The notes under the pieces: generated by a model
Databases searched by the model: none
Told to the model about the DNA's origin: nothing
The model's input: the letters and a program-made list of their open reading frames with translations, nothing else
Position numbers and translations under genes: made by a program
Shown: positions 1 to 8,619 of the stretch, piece after piece
Position numbering within the stretch: position 1 is the stretch's first letter
Layout of the letters: each line of letters opens with the position of its first letter
Origin: CAIWHR01 sp963734055
Lineage (GTDB): Bacteria; Pseudomonadota; Gammaproteobacteria; Burkholderiales; Casimicrobiaceae
Assembly: GCA_963734055.1 (NCBI GenBank)
Contig: CAVTFQ010000007.1
Location: 558,001-622,000 of the forward strand
DNA length: 64,000 bases
Direction of reading: 5' to 3'

Positions 1-946
1 TTCTGTAGACGAAGAGGTCGATGGCCTCCTTCGCCTGCGGATCGGCACTTTCCAGCAGAACCCGCATATCGTTGCTGATTCCAGACACGCCGAGCAGGCC
101 GCATTCGCCATAGAGCATCGTCTCGATCTGCGTCGCGCTCATCCCGCGTTCGTTGATCAGCCACAGCAAGAGTCCCGGGTCGAGATCACCCGGCCGCGTG
201 CCCATCATGATGCCGCTCAAGGGACTGAACCCCATCGTCGTCGCAATGCTTCGGCCTCGAACCATTGCACACATGCTGGCGCCGCTGCCCAGGTGCGCGA
301 CCACCACCCGACCTGCGGCGGCCGCCGGTTCGACATTCTGCAGCGCGCCGGCGACGTATTCGTACGAGAGTCCATGAAATCCGTACCGGCGTCCGCCCGC
401 TTCGGTTAGGTTGTTGGGCAAACCATAGAGTTCCGCCACGCGGGGAACCGTTCGATGGAAGGCCGTATCGAAACAGGCGACCTGTTGCAGATCCGGATAA
501 AGTTTCCGCAGTATCTCGATCGGCTCCAGATTGCGCGGTTGGTGCAGCGGGGCCAGCGGGACCAGGGTTCGGAGACGATCGATCAGCGCTTGGTCAACCC
601 GCAAGGGCTCGGTGTGCTCGAGCCCGCCCAACGCGACGCGATGCCCGGCGGCAATCAGACGCTCGGTACCCCAATGGCTGCCGATCCAGTCCATCAGAAC
701 CTGCAGAAGTTCGTCGAGATCCACGCGGGCGGTGCTATCCCAACGGCGCTCAGCCATGAGCGTTCCGGAGGCGTCTTTGGCGAAGAAATGGGGTTCGGTC
801 GCGATTTGTTCGATCTCGCCATGCGCAGTCGCCGTGATGGGCTTGCCCTCCTTCAGCACGTAGAGTGCGAACTTGATGCTGGAGGATCCGGCATTGATCA
901 CCATGACGCCGCCATCCTTCGCGGCAATGGATTCGGCTGTCCTCAC
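1..946 (-). CDS. ackA: Acetate kinase, C-terminus cut by window edge
   Basis: Interconverts acetate + ATP and acetyl phosphate + ADP in the cytoplasm. The frame reads without a stop to position 1. The N-terminal ASKHA phosphate loop VINAGSSSIKFAL lies near residue 16, and later motifs include RVALGGLEHT, CFDTAFHRT and VVAHLGSGASM. About 315 of roughly 400 residues are present. The GTG start at 946 overlaps the stop of the upstream acyltransferase in a GTGA, which supports it over the internal ATG at 904. The pairing with a phosphate acyltransferase indicates an acetyl-CoA/acetyl-phosphate/acetate shunt. Butyrate or propionate kinase is possible, but the motifs fit AckA. Confidence 0.93.
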   Translation of the reverse strand, partial: MRTAESIAAKDGGVMVINAGSSSIKFALYVLKEGKPITATAHGEIEQIATEPHFFAKDASGTLMAERRWDSTARVDLDELLQVLMDWIGSHWGTERLIAAGHRVALGGLEHTEPLRVDQALIDRLRTLVPLAPLHQPRNLEPIEILRKLYPDLQQVACFDTAFHRTVPRVAELYGLPNNLTEAGGRRYGFHGLSYEYVAGALQNVEPAAAAGRVVVAHLGSGASMCAMVRGRSIATTMGFSPLSGIMMGTRPGDLDPGLLLWLINERGMSATQIETMLYGECGLLGVSGISNDMRVLLESADPQAKEAIDLFVYR

Positions 947-1887
947 GACTGCACCGCCTTGCGCAGCCCATGGCGACGCCCATGGGCCACGAGAACAGCG
1001 ATGGCGGAGGACGCGAGCCGAACCCGTGCACTATCCGACCGGCTGGTCAGGACGATCGGCACGCGAGCGCCGAGGACGACGCCGGCGGTTTCCGCGTTAG
1101 CGAGGTATTCGAGCTGTTTCGCTAACATGTTGCCCGACTCCAGGTCCGGCACAACCAAGATATCAGCCGAACCCGCAACCTTTGATTTGATCTGCTTGAT
1201 CGTCGCGGCTTTGAGGCTGATGGCGTTGTCGAATGCCAGCGGGCCGTCCACGATGCCGCCGACAATTTGACCGCGATCAGCCATCTTGCACAGCGCGGCG
1301 GCATCGATGGTCGAGGTAATCTTGGGTGTCACCGTCTCGACGGCCGATAGAATGGCGACCTTTGGGCGCCTGATGCCCAACAGGTGAGCCAAGTCGATTG
1401 CGTTTTGCACAATATCAACCTTGTCTTCAAGCGTCGGGTAAATGTTGATCGCGGCATCGGTGATGAAGAGGATTCGCGGGTACGAAGGCACGGCCATGAC
1501 AAAGACGTGACTCATGCGGCGTTCCGTCCGCAGCCCCGTGGCCTGCTGCATGACCTCATGCATAAGCTCATCGGTGTGCAGGCTTCCTTTCATCAGCGCT
1601 TCGCATTCGCCGCGGCGGCAGAGTTCAACCGCGCGGGCCGCCGAGCCGTGGCTGTGCTCGGTGGCGACCAGGCGATAGGGCGCGATGTCCACGCGGGCAA
1701 GATCCGCGGCGGCCCGCAATTTTCTTGGCGGGCCAACAAGAGTGGGTTCGATGAGGTGCTCCCGCGCTGCCTCGACCGCACCCAGCAATGAAGTCTCGGT
1801 GCAAGGGTGACAGACTGCCGTCGTAACGGGCGCTTTGGAAGCCGCTGAATCGATCAGCATCTGGAAGGCGTGGTGGGTCTTTTGCAT
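943..1887 (-). CDS. Phosphate acetyl/butyryltransferase, short form
   Basis: Transfers acyl groups between CoA and phosphate, feeding the adjacent acetate kinase. At 314 residues it matches the short PTA/PTB catalytic domain, not the long E. coli Pta. Visible family features are ALMKGSLHTDELM, the VFVMAVP and ITDAAINIYPTLEDK block, and IVGGIVDGPLAFDNAIS. The same domain occurs at the C-terminus of enoyl-CoA hydratase/phosphotransacetylase fusions, but no hydratase part precedes it here. Acetyl versus butyryl specificity cannot be read from sequence. It is first gene of a two-gene operon, overlapping ackA by 4 bp. The start region has no strong Shine-Dalgarno. Confidence 0.9.
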   Translation of the reverse strand: MQKTHHAFQMLIDSAASKAPVTTAVCHPCTETSLLGAVEAAREHLIEPTLVGPPRKLRAAADLARVDIAPYRLVATEHSHGSAARAVELCRRGECEALMKGSLHTDELMHEVMQQATGLRTERRMSHVFVMAVPSYPRILFITDAAINIYPTLEDKVDIVQNAIDLAHLLGIRRPKVAILSAVETVTPKITSTIDAAALCKMADRGQIVGGIVDGPLAFDNAISLKAATIKQIKSKVAGSADILVVPDLESGNMLAKQLEYLANAETAGVVLGARVPIVLTSRSDSARVRLASSAIAVLVAHGRRHGLRKAVQS

Positions 1888-2479
1888 AGGCGCTCGCCCC
1901 GGACGCGGGGTAACTCAAGCTATCTTACCGCCGCACCAAGTCGCCGGGATTTTCTGGACCGGAGATAGCCGTTCGAAACGTCGTAATCTCGTGGCCGGAG
2001 TCCCGTCCTTCGTGTCGATCATTGTCGGGAGCCGGCGAATGCAGGGAGCTTGTCACCAAGTGCTGCGGCGGCGCCAGCGCGGCTGGCGCGGGACGCCATG
2101 CCCAATCGCTGCCGAGTGACCTGCCTCAACGCCCGTTCATGGCCGGCATATCGTGATATTGAATTCGATTGTCGCGCGAAGGGAAGCCGCTGAAGGCGTA
2201 GACTCGGCAGGTGTGCCCCTGCTCCGGAGCGGGAAAGTTCGCTCGCCTTTGTCGAAGACGAGGAGGTTGACCTCGAACTTCAAGGCGAGTATCCGCCATT
2301 GCAACGACGCTCCCTATTCGATCACCCGGTATTGCGCTGCGGCAGCCGGCTGATGTGCTTTTAGGAAGGGGCGACTGGCCCCGGAATGGCAAATTGCCAC
2401 TCGATCCCGCGGTGACAAGCGCACACCTCGATCGGCCGGCGACGCGGGAGGGAATCGGCCAAGGCAGAGGGGATGACGT
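1888..2479. other. Divergent intergenic region, no gene seen
   Basis: 592 bp between the acyltransferase (leftward) and the universal stress gene (rightward). Frames here have no family resemblance or good ribosome-binding sites. It presumably holds both promoters; I could not pick out a convincing operator. Confidence 0.5.
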
Positions 2480-3394
2480 ATGCAAAAGATCTTGTTTGCC
2501 GTGGACGGATCGGAGGCTTCGCTACACGCGGCTCGTGGGCTGGCCGGAATTCTGGGCTGGTGGAAGGCGACGGAGGTCGAAGTTCTGACCGTCCAGCCCG
2601 AGCTATTCATCGTTAACGATCTAGTCCCCCAATCGCTGCGTGAGCGCGCAGAACACCGGGTGCGGGAGGAGGGCAAGCGCGCTCTGGCGGCGACCCATGC
2701 GGTCCTGCAGGAGGCGTCGGCCCAGTGCGCGACCACGGTGCAATTCGGCGACCCCGCCACGGTAATCGCCGAAGCTGCTGAAACGCTCAATTGCGCATTG
2801 ATCGCAATTGGCTCGCATGGCGCGGGCGCCGTTCGCAGTCTGCTCACAGGGTCGGTGACGACGAAGGTGATCCACCTCGGTTCCCGGGCGGTCCTCGTGA
2901 TTCCATCGGCGCGTCCGCTTGCCGGCTCCGCGTACGGGCCGCCGCAACGAGCCGCCCGGATTCTCGTGCCCGTTGACGGGTCCGCAGGAGCGACCGCGGC
3001 GCTGCGGGAGGTCCTTCGCATCGCGTCGTGGTTCCGAAATGTCCCAGAAATTCACCTGCTCGCCATCTACGAGGGAACGCCGCTCGACGTGGAAATCGCG
3101 GCGATGGTTGCCGCGGAGGCATTGCGCGAATATCAGCAAAAGCACCTCGAGGCCGCATTCGCGTCGGCGCGCGAGGCGCTCTCCGGCACGGGATTTGTGG
3201 CGATCGAGCATACGGCGATCGGCCCGCCGGTCGAGGAAATCCGCGCAACTGTCGAGTCACTCCGCTGCGATCTCGTCTGCTTGGGAACGCGCGGCACGGG
3301 TGCGATCCGCAACGTGTTCCTCGGATCGACTACCGCGAAGGTATTGCGTGCCGTCGACGTTCCGGTCCTGGTCGTTCCGCCAGCTACGCCCTGA
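2480..3394 (+). CDS. Universal stress protein with two UspA domains
   Basis: Cytoplasmic stress protein of 304 residues with two tandem Usp folds (about 1-150 and 155-303). Each domain keeps the ATP-binding G-2x-G-9x-G(S/T) signature: GSHGAGAVRSLLTGSVT in the first and GTRGTGAIRNVFLGSTT in the second. Each starts with a beta strand ending VDGS (ILFAVDGSEAS and ILVPVDGSAGA). A Shine-Dalgarno (AGAGGGGA) precedes the ATG. It sits next to the acetate/acetyl-phosphate genes, a frequent pairing in anaerobic or energy-stress regulons. The exact role is not known. Confidence 0.93.
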   Translation: MQKILFAVDGSEASLHAARGLAGILGWWKATEVEVLTVQPELFIVNDLVPQSLRERAEHRVREEGKRALAATHAVLQEASAQCATTVQFGDPATVIAEAAETLNCALIAIGSHGAGAVRSLLTGSVTTKVIHLGSRAVLVIPSARPLAGSAYGPPQRAARILVPVDGSAGATAALREVLRIASWFRNVPEIHLLAIYEGTPLDVEIAAMVAAEALREYQQKHLEAAFASAREALSGTGFVAIEHTAIGPPVEEIRATVESLRCDLVCLGTRGTGAIRNVFLGSTTAKVLRAVDVPVLVVPPATP

Positions 3395-3637
3395 ATTCAG
3401 CGCAAGTGCTGCGCTCCCGCTGAAAGCGAGCCGGCCCTCGCGCCAAGCCAGCAAGAGGATGTGCTTAGGGATCAGTGCCTCATCGGTCCGGTTCTTCCTC
3501 TCGGCCGACCGATCCCGGCCGGCTGGCCGAATCGACCCACGCGAATCCCAGGAAAAGTAGCATCGCGCCCGCAAAAATGCCCACTACCGTTCCTGCGAGC
3601 TGTAGCGGCGCCCCGAGCCTCGAGCCGCATGTCACTG

Positions 3638-3826
3638 TCAAAAATTCGCCGCCAATAAGAAGAGCCCGAGGCTTCCCTTCGAGAGGTCACCGGAAGAAAG
3701 GCTGGAGGAGAGTTTGATCAATCCGGTCGTCTGAAGCTCTTCCAGGATCAACAATAGACTGGCGATGTCCAATGCTACGCCGGAGAGTTGGGCCATCAGC
3801 TTGCGGACTTCATGCGGCTTCCACAT
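3638..3826 (-). CDS. Small hypothetical protein (62 aa)
   Basis: Starts MWKPHEVRKLMAQL, then a hydrophobic LDIASLLLILEEL stretch. The chosen ATG has GGAAGGA seven bases upstream, better than the longer reading starting at 3841. An overlapping frame just downstream on the same strand (about 3470-3650) encodes a membrane helix, AGTVVGIFAGAMLLFLGFAW, so two small coupled membrane proteins or one frameshifted gene are possible. No family was recognised, and it may not be expressed. Confidence 0.35.
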   Translation of the reverse strand: MWKPHEVRKLMAQLSGVALDIASLLLILEELQTTGLIKLSSSLSSGDLSKGSLGLFLLAANF

Positions 3827-3927
3827 GGCCAATCCTTCCACGGAGTTGGGTCGACCGTTGCCCCGTCGCCGCGCGTTAAGCGTCTAAGTTCCTGGCGAGC
3901 CGCCTGGATATATTGGTGCCCTGGCCC

Positions 3928-4053
3928 TCAGCCGTTCCCGTCCTCGAAAGGGATCTTCGCGTCCTTCTCGAAACGCGCTTTGCGCTCGCGGCTGAATGCC
4001 CACGCAACGATGCCGACGAAAGCGGCGACGAGGATCCAGTGATAGATTGTCAA
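3928..4053 (-). CDS. CcoQ/FixQ-like small membrane protein, possibly a remnant
   Basis: A 41-residue reading from a TTG at 4053: one membrane helix (YHWILVAAFVGIVAWAF), then a basic-acidic tail SRERKARFEKDAKIPFED. This helix-plus-RKxRFxxxAxxPF layout is that of CcoQ/FixQ, the small assembly subunit of cbb3 cytochrome oxidase. No ccoN, ccoO or ccoP lies nearby, so it is orphaned, and it abuts a DUF302 fragment on the opposite strand. An in-frame ATG at 4152 would add an unrelated leader. Possibly a fragment left by rearrangement. Confidence 0.5.
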   Translation of the reverse strand: MTIYHWILVAAFVGIVAWAFSRERKARFEKDAKIPFEDGNG

Positions 4054-4101
4054 GTCCGATTGAATTGTCCCTCCATTGTAGTCGCTTGTTACGTACTGCG
4101 A

Positions 4102-4332
4102 CCTCAACTTGGCAATCCCCGGGGCGGCACGCCCTTCATGGAATGTGCGCAATCGGTAGGTATCGATCTCCCGCTCAAGGCATTAGTATGGGAGGACGCC
4201 CAAGGCCAAGTCTGGCTCGGCTACAACGATCCCGCTTTCCTGGCACAGCGGCATGGTGTGGCTCAGTGTCCAGCCGTGAGTGGATTGAGCATGGCGTTAT
4301 CGGCGCTCGCCGAAGCCACCGTCGCGCGCTGA
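4102..4332 (+). pseudogene. DUF302 protein, C-terminal fragment
   Basis: The readable part begins near LGNPRGGTPFM and runs through GIDLPLKALVWEDAQGQV and LGYNDPAFLAQRHGV, the conserved C-terminal half of DUF302 proteins. Upstream residues in the same frame do not resemble the family and no start codon with a ribosome-binding site fits, so the N-terminal half is missing. An intact DUF302 gene lies at 52803-53192. The break is next to the CcoQ-like remnant, marking a likely deletion or rearrangement junction near 4055-4105. Confidence 0.65.
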
Positions 4333-4518
4333 TCTCGCTGGAGGTCAACCGTTGCATCAGCATAGAGCCATCGACGAGCCGCATCCGCATCTCGTTTGCA
4401 GCAAGCGGGCAGAACATCCGGGGCCACGTCGCGCTCCGGAAAGGCGTTCACGTCATCCGCCGAATTTGGAACGACGTGGGCATCTTCACCGCAGATTCTA
4501 CGAAAGCGTCGACTAGAC

Positions 4519-5484
4519 ATGCATGCCACTCTGCCATTGCTCCGCGCAACCGACTTCCCGTCCATACGGCGCCGGACGTTGGAAACGCTGCAAGTCAACC
4601 TGGGCTATCGCTGCAACCAGTCCTGCACGCACTGCCATGTGGCGGCCGGGCCGAACCGGACCGAGCAGATGTCGCGGCCCAATGTCGAGGCTGTGCTCTC
4701 ATTCCTGCAGCGACATCGCGTGGCCACGCTCGATCTCACCGGTGGCGCTCCCGAGCTGCATCCGCTGTTTCGGCATACCGTCTCGCGCGCCCGCGCACTC
4801 GATGTCCGGGTCATCGACCGCTGCAACCTGACGATACTCGAGGAGCCCGGACAGGAGGGCCTCGCCGACTTCCTCGCCCGCGAGCAGGTGGAGATCGTCG
4901 CTTCGCTGCCTTGCTACCTCGAGGACAACGTCGATCGCCAGCGCGGCAAGGGTGTCTTCGAAGCGAGCATTCGTGGCTTGCGACAACTCAACGCGCTGGG
5001 ATACGGCCGCGAGAATGGCGGACGCGTGCTCAATCTCGTCTACAACCCGCAGGGCCCGAGTCTGCCGCCGCCGCAGGGCGGGCTCGAAGCCGACTACAAG
5101 CGGGAGCTCGGAAGCCGCTTCGGCATCGCCTTCAACCGGCTCTACACGCTGACCAACATGCCGATCCAGCGCTTTGGCAGCATGCTGGTCTCCAAGGGTC
5201 GGTTCCACGAGTACATGGCGCTGTTGCGCAACGCCTATCAGGAGTCGAACCTCGACGGCGTGATGTGCCGCCACCTTCTCAGCATCGACTGGCGCGGCTT
5301 TGTGTACGACTGCGATTTCAACCAGATGCTCGGACTGCCGTTCGGCCAGGGGCCTCGTCCGCGTACCCACCTTTCTCAGCTCGACGTCGAAACCTTGGAC
5401 GGTTTGCCGATCCGGGTCGCGGATCACTGCTACGGCTGCACGGCCGGGCAGGGCAGTAGCTGCGGCGGCGCCCTCGGCGCCTGA
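4519..5484 (+). CDS. arsS: Arsenosugar biosynthesis radical SAM protein ArsS
   Basis: Radical SAM enzyme (321 aa) of the ArsS/DUF3641 family, thought to build the dimethylated arsenosugar precursor from S-adenosylmethionine-derived chemistry. The [4Fe-4S] cluster motif CNQSCTHC is near residue 34, and LDLTGGAPELHP provides the GGE-like motif. A Cys-rich C-terminus (CDFN, CYGCTAGQGSSCGG) may hold an extra cluster. The start at MHATLPLL was chosen because the longer frame upstream is not family-like; the Shine-Dalgarno is weak. The TIGR04283/TIGR04282 transferases downstream complete the usual arsenosugar gene set. Confidence 0.92.
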   Translation: MHATLPLLRATDFPSIRRRTLETLQVNLGYRCNQSCTHCHVAAGPNRTEQMSRPNVEAVLSFLQRHRVATLDLTGGAPELHPLFRHTVSRARALDVRVIDRCNLTILEEPGQEGLADFLAREQVEIVASLPCYLEDNVDRQRGKGVFEASIRGLRQLNALGYGRENGGRVLNLVYNPQGPSLPPPQGGLEADYKRELGSRFGIAFNRLYTLTNMPIQRFGSMLVSKGRFHEYMALLRNAYQESNLDGVMCRHLLSIDWRGFVYDCDFNQMLGLPFGQGPRPRTHLSQLDVETLDGLPIRVADHCYGCTAGQGSSCGGALGA

Positions 5485-5511
5485 CCCTACGTCGCCACCG
5501 GAGTTTTAGGC

Positions 5512-5766
5512 ATGGCTGCACAGACCAATTTCGGCATCGCCTTCTGGGGCTTTCTGGCGTTCTACAGCCTCGTGCTGTATGCAGTCGCGGCTGCGGCACG
5601 GACCGTGGAGGGATTCCTCCGCGGCCGCGATGCACGAGGCCGTCAAGCGTCGCGCCGGGTGCTCACCTCGAGTATCTCCATCGTCGGCGGCCCCGCGTTC
5701 TCGCTGCGTGCAGCCGGACGCTGCCGCGCAGCGCACAGCACGATGCAGCACGTGTGCGCGCCATGA
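5512..5766 (+). pseudogene. Truncated N-terminus of a sodium:solute symporter-like protein
   Basis: Begins with one membrane helix (FWGFLAFYSLVLYAVAAAA), then a segment ending FLRGRDARGR and LTSS. I associate this arrangement with the N-terminus of SSS-family permeases that accompany ArsS genes. After about 50 residues similarity stops and the frame ends by 5766, so about 90 percent of such a protein would be missing. It sits exactly between arsS and the flavoenzyme fusion. It could instead be an unrelated small membrane protein. Confidence 0.4.
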
Positions 5767-7910
5767 CGAAATCGCGCATGTTGGTTCTGGCGGGGGTGGC
5801 GATCTCGATCGCCGCGTTCTTCGCCTTCGATCTCGAGCGCTACCTGATGCTGGACGCGCTCAAGGCGCAGCAAGCCGGCATCGTCGCCTATCGCGACGCG
5901 CATCCATGGAGCGCCGCGGGCGCGTATTTCATCCTGTACGTGATCGTCACCGGTCTGTCGCTGCCCGGCGCGGCCGCATTGACGCTTGCCGGCGGCGCGA
6001 TTTTCGGCCTGCTGTGGGGAACGGTGCTCGTGTCGTTTGCCTCTTCGCTTGGGGCCACGCTTGCGTTTCTCGCGGCGCGATTCCTGTTCCGAGATGCCGT
6101 TCAGGCACGCTTCGGCGAGCGGCTGAAGGCGATCGACGCCGGAATCGCGAAGGAGGGTGCCTTCTATCTCTTTACGTTGCGATTGGTACCGCTGTTTCCG
6201 TTCTTCCTGATCAACCTGGCGATGGGGCTCACTGCGCTGCATGTGCGCACATTCTACTGGGTGAGCCAGATCGGCATGATAGCGGGGACGATCGTTTACG
6301 TGAACGCGGGGAGCGAGTTGGCCAAGATCGATTCGCTTTCGGGCATTCTCTCGCCACAGCTCGTCGTCTCGTTCGCTCTGCTGGGAATCTTTCCGCTCAT
6401 CGCGAAGAAGGTCGTCGATTGGATCAAGTCGCGCCACGCCTATGCCCGGTGGCCGAACCCGGCCAGGTTCGACCGCAATCTGCTAGTGATCGGCGCGGGA
6501 TCGGCAGGTCTCGTGGCTGCCTATATCGCGGCCGCCGTGAAAGCCAAGGTGACACTGATCGAGAAGCACAAGATGGGGGGCGATTGCCTCAACACTGGTT
6601 GCGTTCCGTCCAAGGCGTTGATCCGCTCGGCGAAACTGCTGTCGCACATCAAGCGCGCGAGGGAGTTCGGCATACGCGAAGCCACCGCCCAATTCGAGTT
6701 CGCCGACGTCATGGAGCGTGTTCAGCGCGTCATTCGGACGGTAGAGCCGCACGACTCGGTCGAGCGCTACGCGGGGCTCGGAGTCGAATGCATCACCGGT
6801 GAAGCCAGGATCACGTCGCCTTACACGGTCGACATCAAGACGACTGACGGCGTCAGGACGCTCACCGCGCGCGCGATCGTGATCGCCGCCGGCGCGCGGC
6901 CGCTGGTGCCTCCGATTCAAGGCATCGAGGAGGTCGGCTACGTCACCTCCGACACCGTGTGGTCGCTGCGCGAACTGCCTGGGCGCTTGCTGGTGCTCGG
7001 CGGCGGACCCATTGGTTGCGAGCTTGCACAGTGCTTTGCGCGCTTCGGCTCGAGCGTGACGATAGCGGAGATGCTGCCGCGCATTCTGCCGCGGGAGGAT
7101 GCGGACATCTCGGACATGGTGGCGCAACGCTTCCGCGCCGAGGGCGTCACCGTGCTTACCGGCCACACCGCGAAGCGATTCCTGATCGAGAACGGCAAGA
7201 AGGTGTTGATCGCCGAGCACGGAGGGCGTGAGGCGCGCATCCCGTTCGATCTCCTGCTTTGCGCCTTGGGCCGCGTCGCCAATACATCGGGCTACGGACT
7301 CGAGACGCTGGGCATTCCGACCACGCGGACACGCACGATCGAGACCAACGATTATCTGCAGACGTTCTATCCGAACATCTACGCGTGCGGCGATGTCGCG
7401 GGGCCATACCAGTTCACGCATGTCGCCGCCCACCAGGCATGGTATGCGGCCGTCAACGCGCTCTTCGGGCGTTTCTGGAAGTTCCGGGCCGATTACTCGG
7501 TCATTCCCTGGGCCACCTTCACCGATCCGGAGGTCGCGCGTGTGGGCCTGAACGAGCTAGAGGCGAAGGAGAAGAAGATAGCGTACGAGGTGACGCGTTA
7601 CTCCCTCGACAACCTCGATCGGGCCATCACCGACGAGGAGGCCCACGGCGTCGTCAAGGTCCTCACGGCGCCGGGCAAGGACCGCGTTCTCGGGGCAACG
7701 ATCGTCGGCGAGCACGCGGGGGACCTCATCGCCGAGTTCGTGAGTGCGATGAAGCACGGCATCGGGCTCAACAAAATCCTCGGTACGATCCACACGTATC
7801 CGACGCTGGCCGAGGCGAACAAGCACGTCGCCGGCGCCTGGAAGCGCGCTCATGCTCCAGCGCGCTTATTGCGGTTTGTGCAGCGCTACCATGAATGGCA
7901 GCTCGGCTGA
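5763..7910 (+). CDS. VTT/TVP38 membrane domain fused to a mercuric-reductase-like flavoenzyme
   Basis: Residues 1-225 form a TVP38/TMEM64 (VTT, DedA-like) domain with several helices, including the GGAIFGLLWGT loop and FFLINLAMGL. Residues 235-715 form a class I pyridine nucleotide-disulfide oxidoreductase: FAD motif VIGAGSAGLVAAY, redox-active CLNTGC followed by VPSK, NAD(P) motif VLGGGPIGCELA, second FAD motif YACGDVAGP, and a dimerisation domain. The catalytic cysteines are intact, but there is no MerA-type C-terminal Cys pair. This fusion is a known architecture of unknown substrate. Its place between arsS and the arsenosugar transferases suggests a role in arsenical or metal handling (inference). 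The start at 5763 follows an alternative GTG at 5754. Confidence 0.92.
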   Translation: MTKSRMLVLAGVAISIAAFFAFDLERYLMLDALKAQQAGIVAYRDAHPWSAAGAYFILYVIVTGLSLPGAAALTLAGGAIFGLLWGTVLVSFASSLGATLAFLAARFLFRDAVQARFGERLKAIDAGIAKEGAFYLFTLRLVPLFPFFLINLAMGLTALHVRTFYWVSQIGMIAGTIVYVNAGSELAKIDSLSGILSPQLVVSFALLGIFPLIAKKVVDWIKSRHAYARWPNPARFDRNLLVIGAGSAGLVAAYIAAAVKAKVTLIEKHKMGGDCLNTGCVPSKALIRSAKLLSHIKRAREFGIREATAQFEFADVMERVQRVIRTVEPHDSVERYAGLGVECITGEARITSPYTVDIKTTDGVRTLTARAIVIAAGARPLVPPIQGIEEVGYVTSDTVWSLRELPGRLLVLGGGPIGCELAQCFARFGSSVTIAEMLPRILPREDADISDMVAQRFRAEGVTVLTGHTAKRFLIENGKKVLIAEHGGREARIPFDLLLCALGRVANTSGYGLETLGIPTTRTRTIETNDYLQTFYPNIYACGDVAGPYQFTHVAAHQAWYAAVNALFGRFWKFRADYSVIPWATFTDPEVARVGLNELEAKEKKIAYEVTRYSLDNLDRAITDEEAHGVVKVLTAPGKDRVLGATIVGEHAGDLIAEFVSAMKHGIGLNKILGTIHTYPTLAEANKHVAGAWKRAHAPARLLRFVQRYHEWQLG

Positions 7911-8619
7911 CAACGTGATCGCGCTCTCCACCATCGTCCCGACGCTGAACGAAGCCGCCGGCATCGTCGCCCACCTCGCGACGCTGCAGCCGCTGCGTCG
8001 TCGTGGCGGCGAAGTGATTGTCGTCGATGGCGGTAGCGCGGACGACACGCTGAAGCTCGCGGGCCCGCTCGTGGATCAGGTCATCACCGCTCGTCGTGGC
8101 AGGGCGGCGCAGATGAATGCCGGCGCCCGGAGTGCGTCCGGGGATGTGCTGCTGTTCCTTCACGCGGATACCCGCCTGCCGGAGGGCGCCGATTCGCTGC
8201 TGAAAAGAGTGCTCACGGATGAGCGATGGGAGTGGGGTCGGTTCGACGTCGTGATTGAGGGCACGCATCCTCTCCTGCGCCTCGTCGCCTGGTCGATGAA
8301 TCGTCGTTCACGTCTCACCGGGATCGCGACGGGCGACCAGGCGTTGTTCGTTCGCCGAAAGGCCTTCGCGAGGGTCGGCGGCTTTCCTGATCTTCCTTTG
8401 ATGGAGGACATTGCTCTCTCGCGGCGCCTGAAGCGCCTGGGCAGACCCTTGTGCCTCGGCGAGCGCGTCACCACGTCGGGTCGGCGCTGGGAGCGGCGCG
8501 GCGTGCTGCGCACCATTGTGCTCATGTGGCAGCTCCGAGCCTGGTATTGGCTCGGTGCCGATCCCAGCCAATTGGCGCGAGCCTACGCGGATTCACCCGA
8601 ACGCCGACTTCAGCGATGA
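7891..8619 (+). CDS. TIGR04283 family arsenosugar biosynthesis glycosyltransferase
   Basis: GT2-fold glycosyltransferase, 242 aa, assigned to the transferase-2 group that accompanies ArsS. Seen: N-terminal STIVPTLNEA, VIVVDGGSADDT (nucleotide-binding DG), LLFLHADTRLP (the DxD-like metal site appears as HADT) and MEDIALSRRLKRLGRP. It overlaps the preceding flavoenzyme gene by 20 bp and shares an ATGA with the next gene, so all are co-translated. An upstream ATG at 7852 would add 13 residues. Confidence 0.9.
   Translation: MNGSSADNVIALSTIVPTLNEAAGIVAHLATLQPLRRRGGEVIVVDGGSADDTLKLAGPLVDQVITARRGRAAQMNAGARSASGDVLLFLHADTRLPEGADSLLKRVLTDERWEWGRFDVVIEGTHPLLRLVAWSMNRRSRLTGIATGDQALFVRRKAFARVGGFPDLPLMEDIALSRRLKRLGRPLCLGERVTTSGRRWERRGVLRTIVLMWQLRAWYWLGADPSQLARAYADSPERRLQR

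Noticed and set aside
3913..4332. A full 139-residue gene ending in the DUF302 half
   Set aside because: The first 65 residues have no family resemblance, no ribosome-binding site, and overlap the CcoQ-like reading on the other strand.
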